Origin: Isoptericola sp. BMS4
Lineage (GTDB): Bacteria > Actinomycetota > Actinomycetes > Actinomycetales > Cellulomonadaceae
Length of the DNA: 42,222 nucleotides
Assembly (NCBI RefSeq): GCF_011634835.1
Contig: NZ_SIRP01000001.1
Location: 1,165,606-1,207,827, forward strand
Direction of reading: 5' to 3'
Both the position numbers and the translations under genes were made by a program. The notes below the pieces were generated by a model. It was not told the DNA's origin. It saw only the letters and a program-made list of their open reading frames with translations, and made no database searches. Position 1 is the stretch's first letter, and each line of letters starts with the position of its first letter. This document shows positions 24,830-33,465 of the stretch, in pieces.

Positions 24830-26329
24830 GTGACACCTGCGAAGGACGGGCGCCGAGGCTCCGGGGCCTCGCGCGGCGGTGCGGCACGCGGAGGCGCGTC
24901 CGGGTCCCGGGGCGCGGCGGCCTCGCGGGGCGGGGCCGCCGCCCGCCGGTCGGGCGCCTCCGCGTCGGGCACGTCCAGGTCCGGATCCACCCGTTCCGGT
25001 GGGACCCGGTCGGGCTCGTCGAGGTCCGGTTCCGGGGCGTCCGGCTCCTCCCGCTCCGCCGCGGCGAAGGGCGGGCAGCAGGCCGCCACCCGGCGATCGA
25101 ACGGGCAGGCGAAGTCGTCTTCCACGTCCCGGTCCACGGCCTCGCGGTCGGCCTCGTCGCGGTCGGCCTCGTCCCGCTCCGGTGGGGCGCGCACGTCGGG
25201 CCGCGGCACGGCACCGGCCGGGCGCGGCGCGTCGCGCGGTGGGTCGAGGTCGGGCGGCACCCGCAGGACGACGAACGGGCTGGTCGCGCCGGGCACCGCC
25301 CGCCGGACGCCGGGCCGCGCCCCCACCCGCTCCGGCGCGCGCCGCCGCGCGGGCGGAGGGCGCGGCCGTCTCGCCGGGATGCTGGCGGTCCTCGCGCTGC
25401 TGTGCACGGTGGGCGTGCTCGGCGGCTACGGCGTGGGTCGGGCCGCGGACGCCGTGCGCGCGGTGCTGCCGAGCTCGGACCCCGGCCTGCCGGCCGACAA
25501 GGCCGCGCCGCCGGAGCCGATCGACCTCACCGGCCCGGCCACCACCTGCCGCGCGGACGCCGTGGACCTCACCCTCTCCGCCGCCACGCCGACCGCCGTG
25601 GTCGGCGACTCCCTCGTCTTCTCCGTGAAGGTGACGAACACCGGCCGGGTGCCGTGCCTCGTCGACGGCGGCTCGGGCAGCCGCACCGTCACGGTGCGGG
25701 AGCTCCCGGCCGACGCGTCCGGCACCGCCGGCGCGACGGGGACGGCCGGCACGTCGTCGGGGTCCGCGAAGAAGACCGCGACCGAGGGCGCCGAGGAGGA
25801 CGCCGCGGCCCCGGGGAAGCGCGTCTGGTCCTCGGGTGACTGCACCGACGGCGAGACCATGCTGCTGCTCGGGGTCGACCACGTCGCCGAGCAGGACGTG
25901 CGCTGGCGCACCGAGCGGTCGACGGCGAAGTGCGCGGACGACCTGCCAGCGCTGGAGCCCGGCACCTACCAGGCGTACGCGGAGCTCGCCGACGTGCCCG
26001 GTGCGCGCAGCGAGCCCGTCACGGTCACCGTCACCGCCCCGCCCGAGCCCAGCGTCGCGCCGTCGGCGGAAGGCTCCGCCGAGAAGGGCGACGGCGGCCG
26101 GGGCGCGGCGTCCGGCACCGGGGACGACTCGGCGGCCGATGACGGCGCCACCGACGACGGCTCCGACGACGCGACCGCGGACGGTTCGGGCACCAGCCCC
26201 GACGGGAGCACGAAGGACAAGGACGCGAAGGGTGACAAGGGCGCGTCGGGGGACCGGCCCACGAAGGGGACCGAGACCGCGGAGGACGCCAAGGGCGGCG
26301 GGCAGAAGAGCGGGACGGACGATGCCTGA
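24830..26329 (+). CDS. Membrane protein with basic disordered N-tail and acidic C-tail
   Basis: Unrecognised single-pass protein of 499 residues. Residues 1-180 are almost only Arg, Ser, Gly, Ala and Thr with essentially no acidic residue after D6. A transmembrane helix follows (about 181-203). The extracellular part (about 215-405) holds a beta-rich domain ('LTLSAATPTAVVGDSLVFSV', 'VTNTGRVPCLV') with four cysteines that may form two disulfides, resembling bacterial DUF4232/BsuPI-type domains. The last 95 residues are low-complexity and acidic, rich in Asp, Lys, Gly and Ser. The positive-inside rule places the basic tail in the cytoplasm. GGAGGGG upstream supports the GTG at 24830. It overlaps the next gene by 8 bp. 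Function is unknown. Confidence 0.8.
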   Translation: MTPAKDGRRGSGASRGGAARGGASGSRGAAASRGGAAARRSGASASGTSRSGSTRSGGTRSGSSRSGSGASGSSRSAAAKGGQQAATRRSNGQAKSSSTSRSTASRSASSRSASSRSGGARTSGRGTAPAGRGASRGGSRSGGTRRTTNGLVAPGTARRTPGRAPTRSGARRRAGGGRGRLAGMLAVLALLCTVGVLGGYGVGRAADAVRAVLPSSDPGLPADKAAPPEPIDLTGPATTCRADAVDLTLSAATPTAVVGDSLVFSVKVTNTGRVPCLVDGGSGSRTVTVRELPADASGTAGATGTAGTSSGSAKKTATEGAEEDAAAPGKRVWSSGDCTDGETMLLLGVDHVAEQDVRWRTERSTAKCADDLPALEPGTYQAYAELADVPGARSEPVTVTVTAPPEPSVAPSAEGSAEKGDGGRGAASGTGDDSAADDGATDDGSDDATADGSGTSPDGSTKDKDAKGDKGASGDRPTKGTETAEDAKGGGQKSGTDDA

Positions 26330-26834
26330 CGTGGCGAGCCCGTGTCCGGCGGAGGCGCCGGCCGCAGGGCTGGTCTCGGGGCTGGTGCCGGTGCGCGCCG
26401 ACGACGTGCCTGACGTCGAGGCCTTCCTGCGGGACGCCGACCTCACCCTCGCCGGGCTGGACCGCGCCGACGTGCACCTCTGGGTGGCCCGCGACGCGAG
26501 CGGGCGGGTCGCGGCGAGCGCTGGCTTCGAGCTGAGCGCCGACGGCGAGCACGCGCTGGTGCGCAGCACCGCCGTGCGGCAGGACCGGCGCGGCCGGGGC
26601 GAGGGCCTGGCGGTCGCTGAGTTCGCCGTCCTGCGGGCCCGCGACGCGGGCGCCCGTCACGCGTGGCTGTTCTCCCGGCGGTCGGGGCCGTTCTGGCAGC
26701 GGCTCGGGTTCGCGCGCGCGACGACCGAGGAGCTGGCCGGCGTGCTCGCCGACGCCACCCAGGTGCGCCTGTTCCGCCGGACCGGGCAGCTCGAGCGGGA
26801 GGTCGCCTGGCACCGTGACCTGGACCGGCCGTGA
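26322..26834 (+). CDS. GNAT-family N-acetyltransferase
   Basis: Acetyltransferase-like protein of 170 residues. The fold elements visible are 'VRADDVPDVEAFLRDADL' (about 24-41), 'LWVARDASGRVAASAGFEL' (about 50-68), the acetyl-CoA loop 'RQDRRGRGEGLA' (about 86-97) and 'SGPFWQRLGF' (about 125). The layout is similar to ArsN2-type arsenic-resistance acetyltransferases, but no other ars gene is nearby, so the substrate is open. Its ATG lies 8 bp inside the end of the preceding membrane-protein gene, which suggests co-expression. Confidence 0.85.
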   Translation: MPDVASPCPAEAPAAGLVSGLVPVRADDVPDVEAFLRDADLTLAGLDRADVHLWVARDASGRVAASAGFELSADGEHALVRSTAVRQDRRGRGEGLAVAEFAVLRARDAGARHAWLFSRRSGPFWQRLGFARATTEELAGVLADATQVRLFRRTGQLEREVAWHRDLDRP

Positions 26835-26858
26835 CCGGCAACGGGCCGTGCTCTGTCG

Positions 26859-26877
26859 CGCGCGGCTCCGCCGCGCG
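26859..26877. terminator. 8-bp stem GC-rich hairpin
   Basis: CGCGCGGC (26859-26866), loop TCC, GCCGCGCG (26870-26877). It lies between the convergent GNAT and disA genes. Confidence 0.6.
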
Positions 26878-26905
26878 GTGCAGCGCTGTCAGGCGTCGGG
26901 CTCGG

Positions 26906-27991
26906 TCAGACGTAGCGCTCGAGGATGCTCGACTCCGCGAGCCGTGACAGGCCCTCGCGCACGGCTCGGGCACGCTGCTCGCCGACGCCCTCGACGGCCA
27001 TGAGGTCGTCGACGCTCGCCGCGAGCATCTTCTGCAGCCCCCCGAAGTGCCCGACCAGCCGGTCGATGATCGTGGCGGGCAGGCGCGGCACCTTGGACAG
27101 GAGCCGGTAGCCCCGCGGCGCGACGGCGGCGTCGAGGGCGACGCCGCCGCCGGGCAGCTCGAGCACGCGGCCGATCTGCCCGAGGTCGAGGAGCTGGGCG
27201 GAGTCCAGCGACGCGAGGTCGGCGTGGACGGCGGCCACGGCGCGGCCGGCCCGGTCGAGCTCGACGTAGTCGCGCACCACGAAGTCCCGGTCGGCGCCGA
27301 TGCCCCCGATGAGCTCGTCGAGCTGCAGCGCCAGCAGGCGGCCGTCCGCGCCGAGCTCGACGACGTAGCCGTCGATCTCCTCGGAGATGCGGCGCACCAT
27401 CTCCAGGCGCTGCACCACGGAGCACACGTCGCGGACCGTCACCAGGTCCTCGATCTCCAGGGCGGACAGGGTGCCGGACACCTCGTCGAGGCGGGAGCGG
27501 TACCGCTCCAGCGTGGCGAGGGCCTGGTTGGCGCGGCCCAGGATGGTGTCCGGGTCCTCCAGCACGTGCCGGAAGGATCCGATGTAGATCGCGACGATGC
27601 GCATGGACTGGCTCACCGAGATCACCGGCAGGCCGGTCTGCTTGGCGACCCGCTCGGCGGTGCGGTGCCGGGTGCCGGACTCGCTGGTCTCGATCGTCGG
27701 GTCGGGCAGCAGCTGGACGGCGGCGCGCCGGATGCGGGTCGCGTCCCGGTCCATGACGACGGCGCCGTCCATCTTGGACAGCTCGCGCAGGCGGGTCGCG
27801 GAGAACTCCACGTCGAGGACGAAGCCGCCGGAGCACATCTCCTCGACCACGTCGTCGAGGCCCAGGACGATCAGCGCGCCGGTGCGCCCGCGCAGGATGC
27901 GCTCGAGACCGTCGCGGAGCTCGGTCCCGGGGGCGACGGCCGCGAGCGTCTCCCTGAGCAGGGCGTCGGAGTGCGCGAAGGAGGGAGCCAC
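26906..27991 (-). CDS. disA: DNA integrity scanning diadenylate cyclase
   Basis: Octameric enzyme of 361 residues that makes cyclic di-AMP from two ATP and senses branched DNA. The DAC domain (about 10-145) has the DGA motif at 75-77 (KMDGAVV) and the RHR motif at 108-110 (GTRHRTAE). A helical linker follows, and the C-terminal helix-hairpin-helix DNA-binding region is around 325-350 ([12 protein letters not shown]). It follows radA on the same strand, 92 bp apart; RadA is a known partner that inhibits DisA. TAGGCT 6 nt before GTG 27991 suggests its own leaderless promoter. Confidence 0.97.
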   Translation of the reverse strand: MAPSFAHSDALLRETLAAVAPGTELRDGLERILRGRTGALIVLGLDDVVEEMCSGGFVLDVEFSATRLRELSKMDGAVVMDRDATRIRRAAVQLLPDPTIETSESGTRHRTAERVAKQTGLPVISVSQSMRIVAIYIGSFRHVLEDPDTILGRANQALATLERYRSRLDEVSGTLSALEIEDLVTVRDVCSVVQRLEMVRRISEEIDGYVVELGADGRLLALQLDELIGGIGADRDFVVRDYVELDRAGRAVAAVHADLASLDSAQLLDLGQIGRVLELPGGGVALDAAVAPRGYRLLSKVPRLPATIIDRLVGHFGGLQKMLAASVDDLMAVEGVGEQRARAVREGLSRLAESSILERYV

Positions 27992-27997
27992 GAGGAA

Positions 27998-28003
27998 AGC
28001 CTA
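27998..28003 (-). promoter_or_regulatory. -10 hexamer of disA
   Basis: TAGGCT on the minus strand, 6 nt before the GTG start; no Shine-Dalgarno sequence. Confidence 0.5.
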
Positions 28004-28083
28004 CGACGTGCGAGGCCGCCCGCCCCAGGGAAGACACCCGGTCGGCGCCGGATCGGCCCCGGCACGGGGCAAGCGCTCGCCGG

Positions 28084-29487
28084 TCAGCGGCGCGCCGCGA
28101 CCTCGGCGAGCTCCACGGCCTCGGCGATGTGCCGGGCCTCCAGCAGCCGCATCCCGGCGGGCGCCGCGACCTTGGTCCCGGCGGGCACGACGGCGCGCAC
28201 GAAGCCGAGGCGCGCCGCCTCGCCCACCCGGCGGTCGAGTCCGGTGACCGGCCGGATGTCGCCGGCGAGACCGACCTCGCCGAGCGCCACCGTGCCCGTC
28301 GGCAGCGGGGTTCCGGTGCGGGCGGACACGATGGCGAGCGCGGTGGCGAGGTCGGCGGCGGGCTCGGTCACCTTGGCGCCGCCGATGGTGGAGACGTAGA
28401 CGTCCTGGTCGGCGAGCCGCAGCCCGGCGTGCCGGTGCAGGACGGCGAGGATCATCGCGAGGCGGGACGTCTCCAGGCCGCTCGTGGTGCGGCGCGGGTT
28501 AGCCAGCGGGGACGGGGCGACGAGCGACTGGATCTCCAGCGCCAGGGGGCGTCGGCCCTCCAGCGTGACCGTGACGCACGTGCCGGGGACGCCGGCACCG
28601 AGGTGGGACAGGAAGAGCCCGCTGGGGTCGCTCAGCCCGACGATGCCCGACTCGTTGAGCTCGAAGCAGCCGACCTCGTCGGTGGGCCCGTACCGGTTCT
28701 TCACGGCGCGGACCATGCGCAGGCGTGAGTGCCGGTCGCCCTCGAACTGGCAGACGACGTCGACGAGGTGCTCCAGCGTGCGCGGCCCGGCGACCGTGCC
28801 GTCCTTGGTGACGTGACCCACGAGCAGCACGGGCACTGCGCGCTCCTTGGCCGCCGCGATGAGCGCCGCCGCGACCTCGCGCACCTGGCTGACGCCGCCC
28901 GGGGCGCCGTCGACCTCCGCCGAGGCGATGGTCTGCACCGAGTCGACGACGAGCAGGTCCGGCTCGGTCGCCTCGATGTGGCCCAGGACGCTGGCGAGGT
29001 CGGTCTCGGCGGTGAGCATCAGGGTGGGCGCGAGCGCCCCGATGCGCTCGGCGCGCAGCCGCACCTGCCCGGCCGACTCCTCGCCCGTCACGTACAGCAC
29101 GGTGCGGTTCGAGCGGCCGTCCGCACCGCGGGCGAACGTCGCGGCGACGTCGAGCAGCAGCGTCGACTTGCCGACGCCCGGCTCCCCGGCGAGCAGCACC
29201 ACCGCGCCCGGCACCAGGCCGCCGCCGAGGACGCGGTCGAGCTCGTCCACCTGGGTGGGCGACGCCTGCGCGGCGGCCACGTCGATCTCGCCGATCGGCC
29301 GCGCCGGGTTGCGGGCCGGGCTGACCGCGACCGTCCGCGGCCCGGTCGCCGCCGGCCCCTCGTCCGTGACCGTGCCCCACTCCTGGCACTCCCCGCACCG
29401 CCCCACCCACTTCGCGGTGGTCCAGCCGCACTCCGTGCAGCGGAAGGCCGGGCGGTTGCGCGTGCGGGACGCCGTCGAGGTACTCAC
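28084..29487 (-). CDS. radA: DNA repair protein RadA (Sms)
   Basis: RecA-like DNA repair and recombination ATPase of 467 residues involved in branch migration. The N-terminal zinc finger cysteines are C17, C20, C31 and C34. Walker A is GEPGVGKST (101-109). The RadA-specific KNRFG motif reads KNRYG here (263-267), a conservative change. The C-terminal LonC-like domain covers about 290-467 ('LGEVGLAGDIRPV'). It precedes disA in the same direction, a conserved pairing. The GTG at 29487 has a TAGCGT hexamer 8 nt upstream and no ribosome site. Confidence 0.97.
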   Translation of the reverse strand: MSTSTASRTRNRPAFRCTECGWTTAKWVGRCGECQEWGTVTDEGPAATGPRTVAVSPARNPARPIGEIDVAAAQASPTQVDELDRVLGGGLVPGAVVLLAGEPGVGKSTLLLDVAATFARGADGRSNRTVLYVTGEESAGQVRLRAERIGALAPTLMLTAETDLASVLGHIEATEPDLLVVDSVQTIASAEVDGAPGGVSQVREVAAALIAAAKERAVPVLLVGHVTKDGTVAGPRTLEHLVDVVCQFEGDRHSRLRMVRAVKNRYGPTDEVGCFELNESGIVGLSDPSGLFLSHLGAGVPGTCVTVTLEGRRPLALEIQSLVAPSPLANPRRTTSGLETSRLAMILAVLHRHAGLRLADQDVYVSTIGGAKVTEPAADLATALAIVSARTGTPLPTGTVALGEVGLAGDIRPVTGLDRRVGEAARLGFVRAVVPAGTKVAAPAGMRLLEARHIAEAVELAEVAARR

Positions 29488-29495
29488 GTCACGAC

Positions 29496-29501
29496 ACGCT
29501 A
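29496..29501 (-). promoter_or_regulatory. -10 hexamer of radA
   Basis: TAGCGT on the minus strand, 8 nt before the GTG start. Confidence 0.45.
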
Positions 29502-29616
29502 GGGGCGGGCACCGACAGGGAGAGTCCGGCCTCGACACGCGGCCCGGATACGGCTCCCGGACGGCGTCGCGCGCTCTAGGCTGCGGGTGCACCGCGCCGA
29601 CGACCAGGAGGACGAC

Positions 29617-30261
29617 GTGAGCCAGGCACGCACGGGCCCGAACGGTCGAGGCGGGTCCCGGCGCCCGTCGGCGGCGGTGATCCGCCGTCGTCGGATCGTG
29701 GTGGCCTCGCTCGCTGGTGCGCTGGTGCTGCTGGTGGTGATCTTCACGGCCGTGGTCTGGCCCGGCTTCGCGCGCTCGCCCGAACCGGAGCCCACGACGA
29801 CGGTCACCGGCCCGCCGCCGACGCCGACGATCGAGCCGAGCGGCCGCCCGGAGGACCAGACGGCGTTCCTCATGGCCATGCCGGACACGGTGCTGCAGCT
29901 GGCGCTGCGCGAGGCGGTCCCGCACGACGCGTGGGTCGACGACGTGGACGCCGTCGAGGCGTGGGAGCTGACGTACGCCGACGGGGATGGTGGCGGGGCG
30001 ACGCGTGTCGACGTGCTTGCCGGGCAGTGGGAGGACGGCGACGGCGCCGCCGGCACCTACGAGGCGCTCGTGAAGGCGGCGGGCGACCCGACGGACGAGG
30101 GCGACGTGCAGGTGGACGGCGAGACCGTCGGGTCGTACGTCGTCACGCCGGGCAGCGCCGAGGGCACCGCCGTCGTCACGTGGCGCAACGGGACCGCCGT
30201 CCTGCAGGCCACCGGCCCGGCCGAGCTGGTCCAGGACTTCTACTCCGCCTACCCGCTGTAG
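29617..30261 (+). CDS. Hypothetical single-pass membrane protein
   Basis: Protein of 214 residues, not assigned to a family. A basic N-terminus (VIRRRR at about 21-26) precedes one transmembrane helix (about 27-49), then a Pro/Thr/Glu-rich linker (SPEPEPTTTVTGPPPTP) and an extracellular domain (about 80-214) with 'AVEAWELTYADGDGG' and 'GSYVVTPGSAEGTAVVTWRNGTAVLQATG'. The beta-rich pattern suggests a small surface domain. AGGAGG 5 nt before GTG 29617 fixes the start, and TAGGCT at about 29577-29582 is a possible -10. It is divergent from radA. Confidence 0.8.
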   Translation: MSQARTGPNGRGGSRRPSAAVIRRRRIVVASLAGALVLLVVIFTAVVWPGFARSPEPEPTTTVTGPPPTPTIEPSGRPEDQTAFLMAMPDTVLQLALREAVPHDAWVDDVDAVEAWELTYADGDGGGATRVDVLAGQWEDGDGAAGTYEALVKAAGDPTDEGDVQVDGETVGSYVVTPGSAEGTAVVTWRNGTAVLQATGPAELVQDFYSAYPL

Positions 30262-30325
30262 GCGCTGCTGCCCGGCTGTGGCCGTCGGCACACGTCCACG
30301 CGGCCGCCCGCCGTCGTCCGCCCCG

Positions 30326-30331
30326 TACCGT
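30326..30331 (+). promoter_or_regulatory. -10 hexamer of proC
   Basis: TACCGT, 7 nt before GTG 30339. This spacing favours that GTG over the in-frame GTG at 30333. Confidence 0.5.
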
Positions 30332-30338
30332 GGTGCCC

Positions 30339-31181
30339 GTGAGCGAACAGACGGACGAGCAGCAGGTCACCGGCACCACGGTCGCGTTCCTCGGCACGGG
30401 GAACATGGGCGAGGCGGTGCTGTCCGGGGCGTTGAAGGCCGGCGTGGCGCCGGGCGACGTGGTGGTCACGTCCCGCCGGCCCGAGCGCGGGGCGCAGCTG
30501 ACCGAGCGCTACGGGGTGCGCGCGACGACGGACAACGTCGCCGCGGTCGCCGGCGCGCACGTCGTCGTCGTCGGCGTGAAGCCGAAGGACGTCGGGTCCA
30601 TGCTCGACCGGGTCGCGGACGCCCTGGAGCCGGGCGCGGTCGTCGTCAGCGTCGCGGCGGGCCTGCCGCTGTCGTTCTTCGAGCAGCGGCTGCCGGCGGG
30701 GACGCCGGTCGTGCGGGCGATGCCGAACACGCCGGCGCTCGTCGGGGCGGGCGTCACCGCCGTCGTCGGCGGCACGGCGGCCCGCGAGGACGACGTCGCG
30801 CTGGTGGAGACGGTCCTGTCCGGCTCCGGGCACGTCTTCCGTGTCGCGGAGAAGGACATGGACGCGTTCGGCGCGCTCGCCGGGTCGGGGCCTGCGTACG
30901 TGTTCTACGTCGTCGACGCGATGGCGGAGGCCGGCGTGCTGCTGGGCCTCACGCGCGACGTCGCGCGCCGCCTCGCCGTCGAGACCGTCCTGGGCTCGGC
31001 GAAGCTCCTCGACGAGACCGGGGAGCACCCGGTGCTGCTGCGCGAGAAGGTCTCCTCGCCGGGCGGCACCACCGTCGCCGCGCTGCGCAAGCTGGACGAC
31101 GGCGGCGTGCGCGCGGCCTTCCTCGACGCGCTCTCCGCCGCCCGGGACCGGTCGCGCGAGCTCGCCGCCGAGCACGGCTGA
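30339..31181 (+). CDS. proC: Pyrroline-5-carboxylate reductase
   Basis: Last enzyme of proline synthesis, 280 residues, reducing 1-pyrroline-5-carboxylate with NAD(P)H. The Rossmann motif FLGTGNMGEA is near 16-25, 'RAMPNTPALVGAGVTAV' near 120, and the family signature 'SPGGTTVAALRKLDDGGVRAAF' lies at about 240-262. The gene appears to be transcribed alone from a leaderless promoter, with the TetR gene starting 48 bp downstream. Confidence 0.96.
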   Translation: MSEQTDEQQVTGTTVAFLGTGNMGEAVLSGALKAGVAPGDVVVTSRRPERGAQLTERYGVRATTDNVAAVAGAHVVVVGVKPKDVGSMLDRVADALEPGAVVVSVAAGLPLSFFEQRLPAGTPVVRAMPNTPALVGAGVTAVVGGTAAREDDVALVETVLSGSGHVFRVAEKDMDAFGALAGSGPAYVFYVVDAMAEAGVLLGLTRDVARRLAVETVLGSAKLLDETGEHPVLLREKVSSPGGTTVAALRKLDDGGVRAAFLDALSAARDRSRELAAEHG

Positions 31182-31228
31182 CCGCCGCCGTCCGGCGGGC
31201 GCGCCCACCCACCTGGCACGATGACGGT

Positions 31229-31858
31229 GTGCCCGCACGTGAGAAGCCCGCCGAGACCAGGCCCGGCCGCCGGGGGCGCCGCCCCGGCGGCTCCGACACC
31301 CGGGGCGCGGTGCTGGCGGCGGCCCGGGCGGAGTTCCTCGAGCGGGGGTACGAGGCAGCGTCCCTCCGTGCGGTCGCGCGGCGTGCCGGGGTGGACCCGG
31401 GCACGGTGCGGCACTGGTTCGGCGACAAGACGCACCTGCTGACCGCCACACTCGGGCTGGCGGACGTCGACCCCGCGTCCATCGCCCGGGCCGTGGCCGA
31501 GGGCGGTCCAGTGGAGACCATGGGGGAGCGGCTCGTGCGTGCCGTCCTCGAGGTGTGGGACGCGGACGAGGGCGACACCGTGCGGCTGATGATTCCCGCC
31601 GTGCTGTCCGACCCGGGCCTGCGGGCGCTGCTCCCGCAGTTCCTCGGCGCGGAGGTGCTCGGGCCGCTCGTGCGGCGCCTCGGCGTCGACGACGCGCGGC
31701 TGCGTACCTCGCTCGTCGCCTCGCAGATGTCGGGGCTCCTCCTGACCCGCTACCTCGTCCCCGTCGAGCCGCTGGCCGCCCTCCCGCCGGCGCGTGCCGC
31801 TGCGCTGGTCGGGCCGACCGTCCAGCGCTACCTCACGGGGGAGCTGCCGCCCGGCTGA
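31229..31858 (+). CDS. TetR-family transcriptional regulator
   Basis: Repressor of 209 residues. The N-terminal helix-turn-helix (about 18-65) has 'FLERGYEAASLRAVARRAGVDPGTVRHWFGDK', recognisable by the GYEAASLRAVA and VRHWFGDK elements. The C-terminal ligand domain is of the general TetR_C type. It lies directly upstream of an ABC-2 exporter pair, and an inverted repeat covers that operon's start, so it likely represses the exporter until a toxic compound binds. CACGAT lies at leaderless spacing before GTG 31229. Confidence 0.9.
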   Translation: MPAREKPAETRPGRRGRRPGGSDTRGAVLAAARAEFLERGYEAASLRAVARRAGVDPGTVRHWFGDKTHLLTATLGLADVDPASIARAVAEGGPVETMGERLVRAVLEVWDADEGDTVRLMIPAVLSDPGLRALLPQFLGAEVLGPLVRRLGVDDARLRTSLVASQMSGLLLTRYLVPVEPLAALPPARAAALVGPTVQRYLTGELPPG

Positions 31859-31890
31859 CCGGGGGGATTGCGTCGGGCACGGCGGAGGAG

Positions 31891-31896
31891 CAGAAT
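31891..31896 (+). promoter_or_regulatory. -10 hexamer of the ABC-2 exporter operon
   Basis: CAGAAT, 7 nt before ATG 31904, with TTGCGT (31868-31873) 17 bp upstream as a -35. The start codon would be the first transcribed triplet. Confidence 0.55.
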
Positions 31897-31914
31897 TCTT
31901 CACATGGTGAATAA
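31896..31914. promoter_or_regulatory. Candidate TetR operator over the exporter start codon
   Basis: TTCTTCAC-ATG-GTGAATAA: arms match at 7 of 8 positions around the ATG, with a perfect TTCAC/GTGAA core. A bound TetR dimer would cover the -10 edge and the first codons. Confidence 0.55.
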
Positions 31915-32668
31915 CGGAGGTGCCGTCCGGGTCCGCGGCCTCGACGTCGAACGCGGCGGTCGCGAGGTGATCGCCGGCCTGGACGTCGACGTGCCCACCG
32001 GCCAGGTGGTCGGTCTGCTCGGGCCGTCCGGGTCCGGCAAGACGACCCTGATGCGCGCGATCGTCGGCGTGCAGGACAGGACGCGCGGCGAGGTCACCGT
32101 GCTCGGCGAGCCCGCCGGGTCGCCCGGACTGCGCCGTCGTGTCGGCTACGTGACCCAGGCCGCCTCCGTGTACACCGACCTCACCGTCGTGCAGAACCTG
32201 CGGTACTTCGCGCGGCTGGCGGGCCTGCCCGCCGCGGGGGCCGATGCCGCCGTCGCCCGGGCGGTCGACACGGTGGACCTCGCCGGCCACGAGAAGCAGC
32301 GGGTCGGCACGCTCTCCGGAGGGGAGCGCTCGCGCGTCTCCCTCGCCGCGGCGCTCGTCGGCGACCCCGAGCTGCTCGTCCTCGACGAGCCGACCGTCGG
32401 TCTCGACCCCGTCCTGCGCCGGGACCTGTGGCGCACCTTCCGCGGCCTGGCCGCCGACGGGCGCAGCCTGCTCGTCTCCAGCCACGTGATGGACGAGGCC
32501 ACCCAGTGCGGCCGGCTCCTCCTGCTGCGGCGGGGCGAGCTCGTCGCGGACACCACGCCCGACGAGCTGCTCGCCGAGACCGGCGCCCCCGACGCCGAGC
32601 GGGCGTTCCTCGCGCTCATCGACCGGTCCGAGGCGGCCGGGACCACCACCGGGGAGGAGTCCCGATGA
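31904..32668 (+). CDS. ABC-2 type exporter ATP-binding protein
   Basis: ATPase subunit of 254 residues. Walker A is GPSGSGKTT (about 37-45), the signature motif LSGGERSR (about 140-147) and Walker B LLVLDEP (about 159-165), then VSSHVMDEA. The type is the DrrA/NodI-like drug or lipid exporter group. The permease gene overlaps its stop (ATGA). The ATG sits at the centre of a TetR-like operator and 7 nt after CAGAAT; a purine-rich GGAGGAG lies rather far upstream (13 nt), so leaderless translation is likely. Confidence 0.93.
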   Translation: MVNNGGAVRVRGLDVERGGREVIAGLDVDVPTGQVVGLLGPSGSGKTTLMRAIVGVQDRTRGEVTVLGEPAGSPGLRRRVGYVTQAASVYTDLTVVQNLRYFARLAGLPAAGADAAVARAVDTVDLAGHEKQRVGTLSGGERSRVSLAAALVGDPELLVLDEPTVGLDPVLRRDLWRTFRGLAADGRSLLVSSHVMDEATQCGRLLLLRRGELVADTTPDELLAETGAPDAERAFLALIDRSEAAGTTTGEESR

Positions 32669-33387
32669 CCCTCACGCTCACCACCGCGGCACGCGTCCTG
32701 GCGCAGATCCGGTTCGACCGACGGACCGTGGCGCTCATCATCGTGCTGCCGTGCCTGCTGCTGGGCCTCATCGCCTGGATGTTCGACGGGACCCCGGTGC
32801 TCGACCAGTTCGGCCCCATGCTCGTGGGGCTGTTCCCGCTCATCGTGATGTTCCTGGTCACGAGCGTCGCGACGCTGCGCGAGCGGCAATCGGGCACGCT
32901 CGAACGCCTCATGACGACCCCGCTGGGCAAGGGCGACTTCGTCGCCGGCTACGCGCTCGCCTTCGCCGGGCTCGCGCTCGTGCAGGCCCTGGTGGTCGTC
33001 GGCTTCGCGCTCCTGGTCGGGATGGACGTCGCCGGGCCGCTGTGGCTCGTGGTCGTGGTCGCGCTGCTCGACGCCGTGCTCGGCTCCTGCCTGGGCCTCG
33101 CGGCGTCAGCGCTCGCCCGGTCGGAGTTCCAGGCGGTGCAGATGATGCCGGCGATCATCTTCCCCCAGCTCATCACCTGCGGCCTGCTCATGCCGCGCGA
33201 CGAGATGCCGCAGGTGCTCGAGTGGCTGTCCCGCGTCTTCCCGCTGACGTACGCCGTGGAGGCCATGCAGGACCTCGCCGCCGGCGCCGAGTGGCCCGAC
33301 GTCGCCGGCGCCGTCGGCGTGATCGCCCTGTTCATCGTCGGGGCCGTGACCCTCGGCGTCGCGACCCTGCGCCGCCGCACCGCCTGA
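32665..33387 (+). CDS. ABC-2 type exporter permease
   Basis: Membrane subunit of 240 residues with about six transmembrane helices. The family sequence 'LRERQSGTLERLMTTPLGKGDF' lies at about 71-92. Helices near 20-40, 52-70, 95-120, 125-150, 165-180 and 213-235 can be seen. It pairs with the ATPase to export a small molecule or antibiotic under TetR control. The gene overlaps the ATPase stop by 4 bp. Confidence 0.92.
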   Translation: MTLTLTTAARVLAQIRFDRRTVALIIVLPCLLLGLIAWMFDGTPVLDQFGPMLVGLFPLIVMFLVTSVATLRERQSGTLERLMTTPLGKGDFVAGYALAFAGLALVQALVVVGFALLVGMDVAGPLWLVVVVALLDAVLGSCLGLAASALARSEFQAVQMMPAIIFPQLITCGLLMPRDEMPQVLEWLSRVFPLTYAVEAMQDLAAGAEWPDVAGAVGVIALFIVGAVTLGVATLRRRTA

Positions 33388-33390
33388 TCC

Positions 33391-33452
33391 GTTGTGGGCG
33401 CGATTTCGGGGACAATCCGCGGTCGGATCGTCCCCGAAACCGCGCCCACAAC
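33391..33452. terminator. 29-bp-arm inverted repeat between convergent genes
   Basis: Arms 33391-33419 and 33424-33452 match except at two positions, around the 4-nt loop CGGT. Both mismatches become G-U pairs in a minus-strand transcript, so the hairpin is fully paired there. The arms begin GTTGTGGGCGCG. It lies between the exporter permease and the phytase gene. Confidence 0.8.
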
Positions 33453-33465
33453 ACGGGTGGCTGGG

